In this document: positions 1-6,953 of the stretch, one piece after another
Position numbering within the stretch: the stretch's first letter is position 1
Layout of the letters: every line of letters starts with the position of its first letter
Assembly (NCBI GenBank): GCA_963743945.1
Contig: CAVURO010000010.1
Span: 186,001-250,000 of the forward strand
Reading direction: 5' to 3'
Source of the DNA: JACOTK01 sp963743945
GTDB lineage: Bacteria > Actinomycetota > Acidimicrobiia > Acidimicrobiales > CADCSY01
DNA length: 64,000 nucleotides
The notes under the pieces: generated by a model
Told to the model about the DNA's origin: nothing
The model's database searches: none
What the model saw: the letters and a program-made list of their open reading frames with translations, nothing else
Translations under genes and position numbers: made by a program

Positions 1-381
1 CTCGAGGTAGGCCGGGTCGGCGAAACCGCTGATGTCGTTGCCAACAACCGCACCAACGGCGTAGGCAGCCTTGGCGACCGACGCCCGCCAGGTGTCACAC
101 GACAACGGCACGTCGAAACGCCGGTGCAGCTCCTCGATCACCCCGACCACACGGTCGAGCTCCTCCGCCTCGCTGACCTCGGGACCGGGACCCGCCTTCA
201 CCCCACCGACATCGAGCAGATCAGCCCCCTCGGCCACGAGGGCGTCGGCTCGACGGTAGAACGCCTCGATGTCCCAGAACCGGCCACGGTCGTAGAACGA
301 GTCGGGCGTCCGATTGAGGATCCCCATCACCAACGCCCGATACGTGACGTCGTAGGTATGAGGTCCGAGAGCCAGTTCCAT
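1..381 (-). CDS. folP2: Dihydropteroate synthase, FolP2-like (3' part cut by window edge)
   Basis: This is the N-terminal 127 residues of a TIM-barrel dihydropteroate synthase family protein. It starts at the ATG at 381 and runs off the window at position 1 without a stop. The phosphate/pterin loop near residues 19-30 reads MGILNRTPDSFYD, and the next strand carries DVGGVKAGPG. The NRTPDSFYD and VGGVKAGPG variants match the mycobacterial second paralogue (FolP2, Rv1207 type) rather than FolP1, which has a VNVTPDSF loop. FolP2 of Mycobacterium leprae has been reported to lack normal DHPS activity, so a folate role here is uncertain. It lies 19 bp downstream of comEC on the same strand and is probably cotranscribed with it. 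Confidence 0.85.
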   Translation of the reverse strand, partial: MELALGPHTYDVTYRALVMGILNRTPDSFYDRGRFWDIEAFYRRADALVAEGADLLDVGGVKAGPGPEVSEAEELDRVVGVIEELHRRFDVPLSCDTWRASVAKAAYAVGAVVGNDISGFADPAYLE

Positions 382-400
382 CAGCCCTGACGCTACCGCC

Positions 401-2245
401 TCAACCTCGGCGCCCTCCCGGTCGGGAAGACCGCAGCCGGACCTGTGGCGCCGTCTCCCCGGCGCCGGCGAGTTCCTGATCCGACGCCGGAAAGGTGACC
501 TCCACCTCACCCACGGCGACCACCGAAGGGGCGGCGATGACGATCGCGTCCCGAATCTCGTGGCCCTCGGGAGCAAGCACGGCCCGAACGGGAACCCGGC
601 GGCGAACGACCGCAACGGCATCCGACGTCACACCGCTGCCGTGGCGGGCCACCACCACGTCGACACGGCGGACGCCCCGGGAGCGAAGACCATCCAGCAG
701 CCTGAGCGGATCAGGTCGGTCGACCACCAGGACCACCGCCCCTGCGCGGTCCCGCCAGAGCGTCGCGCCCCGGGCCGGCTCGACGCCCGCGAGCACCGTG
801 CTCGGCGGCCACAGGGTCGGTGCTCCCACGATCAGAGCCATCAACCCCGCTGCGACCGGCACCGCCATGGCTCTCGCTGCGACCCGTCGCAGGATTCCGC
901 GGGGTGGGACCCAGGTGACACAGGCCAGTGCGACAAGGCCCGCGAGATGAGGGAGTCCGATGCGCCCCAACGGCAGGCCTGCCGCCCACTCGGCCACACC
1001 GGCCACCCAACGCAGCAGGAGCGAGGTGGGCAGGTGCAGCACCTGGTCGAAGGGTGGCCCGAGCACACCCGCCGCCAGGCCCCCGGCCAGTCCCCACATC
1101 ATCAACGGACCGGCCGCCGGCACCGCGAGCAGGTTGGCCGGCAACGAGGCGACAGGAAGGCCGCCGAAGGCGGGGATGATGACCGGTGCCACCCCCACCT
1201 GGGCGGCAAGGGTGACGGCAACCAGCTCGGCCGTCCATCGAGGACCGGGCAGGCGAGCGGCAAACGGCCCGGCCAGCACGACGATGCCCAGCGATGCTCC
1301 GACCGACAGCTGAAACCCCATGGCGTGGACGAGCAGGGGGTCGAGCAGCACAACGGCAGCGACGGCCAGAGACAGCACCCGCAGGCGGCTCGCGGGTCGT
1401 CCCCGCTCGACGGCGGTGGCCGAAACCGCTGCCATGGCCGTCGCCCGCAACACCGAGGGTTCCGCACGGGTGATCACGATGACGAACCCGAGCAACAACA
1501 TCGTCGCGACCCAACGACCTCGCAGCCCGAACCGAGCGACCAGGGGTCGCGCCAGGACGAGCACGAACGCGACGTTCTGACCCGAGACCACCAGCAGATG
1601 CGTCAGGCCCGCGGTGCGAAAGTCGGAAGCGACCTCGTCACGTTGACCGCGGTCGTCGCCGAGCACAAACCCGCTGAACAGCGGTCGTAGACGGTCGTCG
1701 AGGGGCCGAGCCCCCGTCACAAGGGTACGCCGAGCGCTGTTCGCCACCCGGGAGAGGAGCCCACCCTGACGCCACCCGCGCACCTCGTCGACCTGGAGGC
1801 GGGCTGCGACATGACGACGGGCCAACCGGTCGCGCGCCTGCGACGACGGCGACACCAGGCGACCGCTGACCTCGACACGCTCGCCCGCGAGGCGATCACG
1901 CAACGCCGCCGCCGGCTTGCCTCTCGCCCATGCCTCGGCCCGCCTTCGGCCGACACGAACATCGACTCGCAGCGCGCCACGCACATCGACCGGGTCGCTC
2001 AGCAACGTCACCTCGTGCTCCACCGCCACGGGCCGCTCCGGCGGACGAAGCCCCGACCAGGCAAGAGAGCCGAGGGCCGCTGCCAGAACTGCGCTCGCGC
2101 CGATCAACAGTGCGACCCGACGACGAGCGATCGCCCCTGCGATCAGTGCGAGTGCAACGACCACGACCCAGACGGGAAGGGTGGGTGACCACCAGGCGCC
2201 CGCCCATACGGCCAGGGCCAGGCCGACCGCGGCCCGGTCGCTCAC
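401..2245 (-). CDS. comEC: ComEC/Rec2-family DNA uptake channel protein
   Basis: A 614-residue polytopic membrane protein. The N-terminus has several hydrophobic segments, followed by a soluble region around residues 60-170. The competence domain begins near residue 200 with the typical segment DFRTAGLTHLLVVSGQNVAF and continues as a run of transmembrane helices. In this family the protein forms the inner-membrane channel for single-stranded DNA during transformation. The C-terminus has only a short metallo-beta-lactamase-like remnant, so it is shorter than the roughly 750-800 residue ComEC forms with a full domain. Its ATG overlaps the comEA stop (2242-2245), which indicates translational coupling. 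Whether this organism is transformable cannot be judged from the sequence. Confidence 0.9.
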   Translation of the reverse strand: MSDRAAVGLALAVWAGAWWSPTLPVWVVVVALALIAGAIARRRVALLIGASAVLAAALGSLAWSGLRPPERPVAVEHEVTLLSDPVDVRGALRVDVRVGRRRAEAWARGKPAAALRDRLAGERVEVSGRLVSPSSQARDRLARRHVAARLQVDEVRGWRQGGLLSRVANSARRTLVTGARPLDDRLRPLFSGFVLGDDRGQRDEVASDFRTAGLTHLLVVSGQNVAFVLVLARPLVARFGLRGRWVATMLLLGFVIVITRAEPSVLRATAMAAVSATAVERGRPASRLRVLSLAVAAVVLLDPLLVHAMGFQLSVGASLGIVVLAGPFAARLPGPRWTAELVAVTLAAQVGVAPVIIPAFGGLPVASLPANLLAVPAAGPLMMWGLAGGLAAGVLGPPFDQVLHLPTSLLLRWVAGVAEWAAGLPLGRIGLPHLAGLVALACVTWVPPRGILRRVAARAMAVPVAAGLMALIVGAPTLWPPSTVLAGVEPARGATLWRDRAGAVVLVVDRPDPLRLLDGLRSRGVRRVDVVVARHGSGVTSDAVAVVRRRVPVRAVLAPEGHEIRDAIVIAAPSVVAVGEVEVTFPASDQELAGAGETAPQVRLRSSRPGGRRG

Positions 2246-2946
2246 ACGCGCACCAACGGACGGATCTCCGCCAACTTGGCCTCGCCGATGCCCCGAACAT
2301 CGAGCAGGTCGTCAACCGAGCCGAAGCGTCCCTTTCGCCGACGCTCCTCGAGGATGGAGCGCGCCGTTGCGGGGCCGATGCCCGGGAGGGTGTCGAGCTG
2401 CTCGGCGGTGGCGGTGTTCAGATCGATCACCGACCCCGACGGCGTGCCGAGCTCGGCAACCGATGCCCCGGGAACCACCTCGCCCAGTCGTGGCACATGG
2501 ACCCGTTGGCCATCGACGAGCAACGCCGCCAGGTTCATGGCGTCGAGCTGAGCCGCCTCGGTGGGTCCCCCGGCCTGCTCGATCAGGTCCACGACCCGCG
2601 CCGTCGGTGGCACGCGATAGACGCCGGGTCGGCGCACCGCTCCGGCTGCGTGCACGACCAGCTCGGGGGCAGTGGTCGTGGTTGTGGAAGCCACCGCCGC
2701 CTCAGCGGCGGTGCCCGCCATGGGGAGGCTCAACTCCGGTGGCGGCGCCTGCCTGCGAACCAGCAGAACCCCGACCAACGCTGCCGCGACCACCGCGACG
2801 GCGACGAATGCCCAGCGAGTCGGCTTGACCGGACGGACGACCAACAACTCCAGACGTTCGCGCCATTCGGCAAGCGGGTTTCCGGTCTCGACACGCGGGG
2901 GTTGCAGCGACCCACGCCGGCCTGCAGGACTCTCGAGATCGGACAT
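2242..2946 (-). CDS. comEA: ComEA-like helix-hairpin-helix DNA-binding membrane protein
   Basis: About 234 residues. One transmembrane helix lies near residues 35-55, followed by a Ser/Thr-rich linker. An SLBB domain (VVHAAGAVRRPGVYRV) comes next, and two helix-hairpin-helix motifs close the protein (LDTLPGIGPATARSI and LLDVRGIGEAKLAEI). This is the standard ComEA layout: a membrane-anchored receptor that binds incoming double-stranded DNA and passes it to ComEC. The ATG at 2946 (MSDLESPAG) is preferred. The open frame extends to 3138 but would then overlap the divergent gene's start and promoter. It is coupled to comEC by a 4-bp overlap. Confidence 0.9.
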   Translation of the reverse strand: MSDLESPAGRRGSLQPPRVETGNPLAEWRERLELLVVRPVKPTRWAFVAVAVVAAALVGVLLVRRQAPPPELSLPMAGTAAEAAVASTTTTTAPELVVHAAGAVRRPGVYRVPPTARVVDLIEQAGGPTEAAQLDAMNLAALLVDGQRVHVPRLGEVVPGASVAELGTPSGSVIDLNTATAEQLDTLPGIGPATARSILEERRRKGRFGSVDDLLDVRGIGEAKLAEIRPLVRV

Positions 2947-3111
2947 GCAATCCCCGGGAACAGGGGCCTTCCAACAGGCCACGCAACGAACCGGGGAAGC
3001 GGGGACGCCCGGAACGACCGGGATGATCCAACCGCAGCGTATCCCGGAGATCAACCGCCTCGCCACCCGCGGACGTGTCCGGCGGGACTGTCGACATGAC
3101 GTCACCACCTG

Positions 3112-3117
3112 TAGGTT
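3112..3117 (+). promoter_or_regulatory. -10 box of a probable leaderless promoter (PAC2 gene)
   Basis: TAGGTT fits the TAnnnT -10 pattern and ends 6 nt before the ATG at 3124, the spacing expected when transcription starts at the first base of the start codon. A TCGACA at 3091-3096 could serve as a -35, although the spacing of 15 is short. The site also supports choosing ATG 3124 over the in-frame GTG at 3118. Confidence 0.4.
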
Positions 3118-3123
3118 GTGGGC

Positions 3124-4011
3124 ATGAGTGCGCTTCATGAGCTCGTGGCCGAACCTGTTCTGGTCGAACCCCTGCTGGTTTCCTCGCTCGACGGTTGGGT
3201 CGACGCGGGGATGGCCGGCATGAGCGCCATGGCCTACCTGCTCGGCAATGGTTCAACCACGCTGGTTGCACGATTCGACACCGATGCCCTGCTTGATTTC
3301 CGCTCGCGTCGCCCTGTCGCCCATCTGGTCGATGGAGTCAACGGCGGCCTGACCTGGCCCATGATCGAGCTCCGCCACGGCCACGACCTCGACGGACGGG
3401 ACCTGCTGTTGCTCACCGGCTCCGAGCCCGACACCCACTGGCGCTCCTTCTCCGCCGAGGTCGTCGGGCTCGCCCAGCACTTCGGCGTTCGCCTCGTGGT
3501 CGGACTGGGAGCCTTCCCCGCCCCCGCTCCCCACACACGGCCCCCCAAGGTTGCATGCACGGCGAACCGCACCGACCTGTCCGATCGTTTCATGGGCATG
3601 CGACCGACGCTCGATGTGCCCGCGGGCATCCAGGCCGTCATCGAGCGATCATGTGCCGAGGTCTCGATCGATGCGCTCGGCCTCTGGGCTCAGGTGCCGC
3701 ACTACGCGTCGGCGATGAGCTACCCCCAGGCGGGAGCGGCACTGCTGGAGTGCCTGGCGGAGGTGGCGGGTTTGCGACTCGACACAAAGGAGCTGAAGGA
3801 GGCCGGAGCCGTCCTGGTCGATCAGTTGAGCAGCAGCATCGCCAACAACCCCGAACACCTGCAGATGCTCCACAACCTGGAAGTCGCCTACGACGCCCAG
3901 ACGGACAGCACCCAGGGTCCGGGCCTGGGACCGATGCCGTCCTCGGAGGAGCTCGCTGCGGAGGTCGAGAGCTTTCTGCGTGAGGTGAACCGCGGCGAGG
4001 CCGAGAACTGA
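3124..4011 (+). CDS. PAC2 family protein
   Basis: A 295-residue soluble protein of the PAC2 (proteasome assembly chaperone 2-like) superfamily, which is widespread in actinobacteria. The N-terminal half shows the family features: a strand into SLDGWVDAGMAG, then an alpha/beta core with LTGSEPDTHWRSF and LVVGLGAFPAPAPHTRP. The PHYASAMSYPQAGAALLE segment near residues 200-215 is also typical. The C-terminus is helical and acidic. Family members in bacteria have no settled biochemical role, and the link to proteasome assembly is by fold only. It is divergent from comEA and seems monocistronic. Confidence 0.85.
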   Translation: MSALHELVAEPVLVEPLLVSSLDGWVDAGMAGMSAMAYLLGNGSTTLVARFDTDALLDFRSRRPVAHLVDGVNGGLTWPMIELRHGHDLDGRDLLLLTGSEPDTHWRSFSAEVVGLAQHFGVRLVVGLGAFPAPAPHTRPPKVACTANRTDLSDRFMGMRPTLDVPAGIQAVIERSCAEVSIDALGLWAQVPHYASAMSYPQAGAALLECLAEVAGLRLDTKELKEAGAVLVDQLSSSIANNPEHLQMLHNLEVAYDAQTDSTQGPGLGPMPSSEELAAEVESFLREVNRGEAEN

Positions 4012-4084
4012 ATCGCTCCGCCGACCGCTGAGCCGTCAGGCGACGGGGCTCCAGACGGGTGCCATTCGAACCGATATCACGGAC

Positions 4085-5065
4085 ATGCTCGGTTCGTTCC
4101 TCCAAACCCTGGCCGGAAAGCTCGCGCTCGCCGGCCTGGGCGGGGCGGCGGCGATGGGGAGCCTTGGGGCGGCAGGGGCGCTGCCCGGTCCGTTCCAGGA
4201 GGCATTCCGTATGGGCATACAGGCTGCGGGCTTCGCCGCTCCCGCCAACCACACCGGCACCTCCTCCGCCGGCCCGGTTGAACCCTCCATCGGGGCGGCG
4301 ACCAGGATCAGCAACGAGTTCGACAACGAGTTCGACAACGAGTTCGACAACACGGCCATCCCCCCGGGGACGGAGCCCGGTCTCCTCGACCCGATGCTGC
4401 TCGATCTCGGCATCGACATCGCCTTTGCCGGTGAGCCCACAGCCGATGCCGCCTACGAGGCGGCGAAGGCCCACATCGACCATACGTGCTCGCAGGCGCT
4501 CGTAGCCCTCGCCGAACGATTTGCCGTGGCGAGCGCTGGGACACACGACGGGGCCGAGCAGGTTGCACGACTCGAACGACGCCGGCGGGATGCCCGGGCC
4601 GGGATCATGGCCCGCTGTACCCATGCGCTCGCCCGTACCGAGCACCGACGGGCAATGACCGGTAACGGCTCTGCCGGCGTCCCCGGAGCACCCCCGATCG
4701 GGACATCGCCCGACCCATCGGTCCCGGCTCCGCGCCGTGGCTCACCGCCCGGCCCGGATGACCCCTCGGACATCCGTCGGGGCCCGTTCCCAGGGGATGG
4801 CACGGCCCCGGTGACGCCGACCCCACCAACGCCGTGGCCCGAACCGCCGTCCAAGGATCCGCCGGCCACCGAGCCCCCGGCCACCGAGCCCCCGTCCAAG
4901 GATCTGCCGACCCCCGAGCCCGACCTGGACGACTCGGGCCCCGGATCGGGGTGGGACTGGGTCGATGACAACGACCCCAGCGAGGGTCTCTCCATCCCGA
5001 CGGGCGGCCTTTGGGTTCAGATAGGCAACGATACGGACCGAACTCGTCCCGCGTATGGCGGCTGA
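4085..5065 (+). CDS. Exported repeat- and proline-rich protein of unknown function
   Basis: 326 residues, not recognised as a named family. The N-terminus has a hydrophobic Gly/Ala-rich segment (about residues 10-40) that could be a signal or anchor. Around residues 77-88 there is a perfect EFDN-type repeat encoded by three 12-bp units at 4313-4348. A helical, Arg-rich region with two cysteines follows (residues about 115-200), reminiscent of small periplasmic DUF5667-like domains, though I cannot confirm that. The last third is low-complexity proline-rich sequence with repeated ATEPP/SKD units and an acidic tail, as in cell-wall-spanning regions. The ATG at 4085 follows a gap of about 70 bp after the PAC2 gene. 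Confidence 0.6.
   Translation: MLGSFLQTLAGKLALAGLGGAAAMGSLGAAGALPGPFQEAFRMGIQAAGFAAPANHTGTSSAGPVEPSIGAATRISNEFDNEFDNEFDNTAIPPGTEPGLLDPMLLDLGIDIAFAGEPTADAAYEAAKAHIDHTCSQALVALAERFAVASAGTHDGAEQVARLERRRRDARAGIMARCTHALARTEHRRAMTGNGSAGVPGAPPIGTSPDPSVPAPRRGSPPGPDDPSDIRRGPFPGDGTAPVTPTPPTPWPEPPSKDPPATEPPATEPPSKDLPTPEPDLDDSGPGSGWDWVDDNDPSEGLSIPTGGLWVQIGNDTDRTRPAYGG
4313..4348 (+). repeat. Three perfect 12-bp tandem repeats inside a coding sequence
   Basis: The unit AACGAGTTCGAC is repeated three times without a mismatch and in frame, giving a repeated Asn-Glu-Phe-Asp tetrapeptide in the exported protein. A perfect array of this kind is prone to copy-number change by slippage. Confidence 0.9.
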
Positions 5066-5073
5066 TCGAGTGG

Positions 5074-5129
5074 TGAGCCTGGTCGAATGAACCTGGTCGA
5101 ATGAACCTGGTCGAATGAACCTGGTCGAA
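5074..5129 (+). repeat. Four 14-bp tandem repeats just after the stop codon
   Basis: The unit TGAACCTGGTCGAA occurs four times in a row; the first copy has G for A at its fourth base. The array starts 8 bp after the stop of the exported protein and ends at the terminator hairpin. It has no coding role that I can see. Confidence 0.9.
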
Positions 5130-5133
5130 AACG

Positions 5134-5165
5134 AGCGAACCCGGGCCACGCTGCCCGGGTTCGCT
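5134..5165 (-). terminator. Terminator hairpin between convergent genes
   Basis: A perfect 12-bp stem (5134-5145 with 5154-5165, arm AGCGAACCCGGG) encloses an 8-nt loop. Read on the minus strand it is followed by CGTTTT, so it best fits an intrinsic terminator for the acyl-AMP ligase gene at 5200-6840. It could also slow polymerase coming from the plus-strand gene. Confidence 0.65.
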
Positions 5166-5199
5166 GGTGCTCCGACCGTCATGCCTGACGACGGTTGGC

Positions 5200-6840
5200 C
5201 TATACGGGCTCGAGCTCCTCACCCAGATAACGGGTGCGGCACAGGGACCGCTGAAGCTTGCCCGATGAGGTCTTCGGGATGGTGCCGGGCTCGACCAGCA
5301 CGATCTCCGAGGCAGGAAGCCCGACCGCCGCGAGCACACGCTCGGCGACCAACCTACGAGTTGCTGCGGTGTCGTTCATCTTGGTCTCCGCGACCACGAT
5401 GATCGACTCCTTGCCCTTGCGACCCTCGACGCCGAAGGCGATCACGTTTCCGGCGCGGACGCCGTCCACCTCCGACACGGCCCGCTCGACGTCCTCGGGA
5501 AAGACGTTGCGTCCTCCGACGATGATCATGTCCTTGCTGCGCCCACACACCACAAGCTCACCTTCGGCGAAATAGCCGAGGTCACCGGTGTGGAGCCACT
5601 CCCCCTCGAACGCGTCGGCCGTGGCGTCCGGGCGCTTGTAATAGCCCGGGGTCACCGAGGCGCCCCGCACCTGGACCTCGCCCACCTCACGCTCGATCAG
5701 CGGGTTGCCACCGGTGTCGACGATCCTCAGCTCGAGACCCTTGACGGCTCTTCCGAGCTTGACCAGGGAACGGGAGCCCTCCGAGCCGGGCACCATCGCA
5801 GCGGCAAAGTTGTTGTCCTCCAGCACCCGGCGGTCAACGACGTCGACGCTCATACCGCTGAACGGCTCGGGGAAGCTCACGGCGAGCACGGCCTCGGCCA
5901 TGCCGTAGGCAGGGAAGACCGCCCGCGGGTCGAGCTTGTGGGCCGCTCCGGCTGCGCAGAACGCCTCCACCGTCACCGGGTCGATGGGCTCGGCGCCGTT
6001 GAGCGCGATGCGCCAGCGGGAGAGGTCGAGTCCGGGAGCCCGGCCCAGGGCCCTCGCCAGCAACGAGTACGAGAAGTTCGGGCCGGCCGTTGCGGTCCCG
6101 TGATAGCGGTCGAACCACTCCGCCCACCGGAGGGGCGCTGCGAGAAAGTCCTGCGGAGCCGCCAGCACCAGGTCGGTGCCCGTGGTCATGCCCAGGCTCA
6201 TGAGACCGATCAGGCCCATGTCGTGATAGAGCGGCAACCACGAGACGAGGACGTCCACGTCCGGATCGAGTGCCGTTCCCATGGCGATGGCATCCAGGTT
6301 GGCGCCGACCTGACGATGGGGAAGCATCACGCCCTTCGGGTCGGATGTCGAGCCGCTCGTGAACTGCAGGATGGCGAGTGCATCGAGATCATCGGCAGGC
6401 CGGACGAAGGCCGACGACGGGACCCTGCCCGTCACCTCGGCGAACAGCGCCATCGGCGGGTCGCCCGGAATGGGCTCTACGAACGGAGCCAGGTCGGGGT
6501 CGATCAGCAACAGGTCGATGTCGGCACTGGCGAGGCGAACCCGCGTCTGGGCGACGAACTCCTCGATGGAGCCCATGCGCATCGGCAGGGGCAACACGAC
6601 CACGGCAGCGCCGCTCAGCCAGGTCGCCTGGATGGCCGTGACCAGGGAACGACTCGTCGGGCCGAGAAGTCCCACGTGGGACCCCGGTCCAACCCCCCTC
6701 GCCTGCATCGCGGCCGCCATGGATCGAGCCTCGTCGTGGAACTGTGCCCACGTGACCTGCTCGCCCCCGCCACTGCCCTCAAAAGTAATGGTCCCACCAC
6801 GGTTAGTGGCTGTTTCGATACGTTCCTGCAACGTCGTCAT
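5200..6840 (-). CDS. Fatty acyl-AMP ligase-like AMP-forming synthetase
   Basis: 546 residues of the ANL adenylating superfamily. The AMP/ATP loop LQFTSGSTSDPKGVMLPH is near residue 170. LPLYHDMGLIG follows near 205, the A5 region (AYGMAEAVLAVSFPEPF) near 315, the hinge (LHTGDLGYFAEGELVVCGRSKDM) near 420, and the catalytic lysine sits in the C-terminal KTSSGK. LPLYHDMGLIG and the ~50-residue region before VGEVQVRG resemble fatty acyl-AMP ligases (FadD32-like), which activate acyl chains for transfer to carrier proteins, more than CoA ligases. No polyketide synthase lies nearby to define the acceptor, so a CoA ligase role remains possible. The ATG at 6840 gives a normal N-terminus. Confidence 0.8.
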   Translation of the reverse strand: MTTLQERIETATNRGGTITFEGSGGGEQVTWAQFHDEARSMAAAMQARGVGPGSHVGLLGPTSRSLVTAIQATWLSGAAVVVLPLPMRMGSIEEFVAQTRVRLASADIDLLLIDPDLAPFVEPIPGDPPMALFAEVTGRVPSSAFVRPADDLDALAILQFTSGSTSDPKGVMLPHRQVGANLDAIAMGTALDPDVDVLVSWLPLYHDMGLIGLMSLGMTTGTDLVLAAPQDFLAAPLRWAEWFDRYHGTATAGPNFSYSLLARALGRAPGLDLSRWRIALNGAEPIDPVTVEAFCAAGAAHKLDPRAVFPAYGMAEAVLAVSFPEPFSGMSVDVVDRRVLEDNNFAAAMVPGSEGSRSLVKLGRAVKGLELRIVDTGGNPLIEREVGEVQVRGASVTPGYYKRPDATADAFEGEWLHTGDLGYFAEGELVVCGRSKDMIIVGGRNVFPEDVERAVSEVDGVRAGNVIAFGVEGRKGKESIIVVAETKMNDTAATRRLVAERVLAAVGLPASEIVLVEPGTIPKTSSGKLQRSLCRTRYLGEELEPV

Positions 6841-6953
6841 TGAGGTTGTCCGACTTCCCTTCGGTGACCCTGGTTACATCCCGATGAACCCATCATGACG
6901 CACTGCCGGCGGCTGCCTCGGGAACGGTGGCGCGCGCTATACGCTGCCACTTC

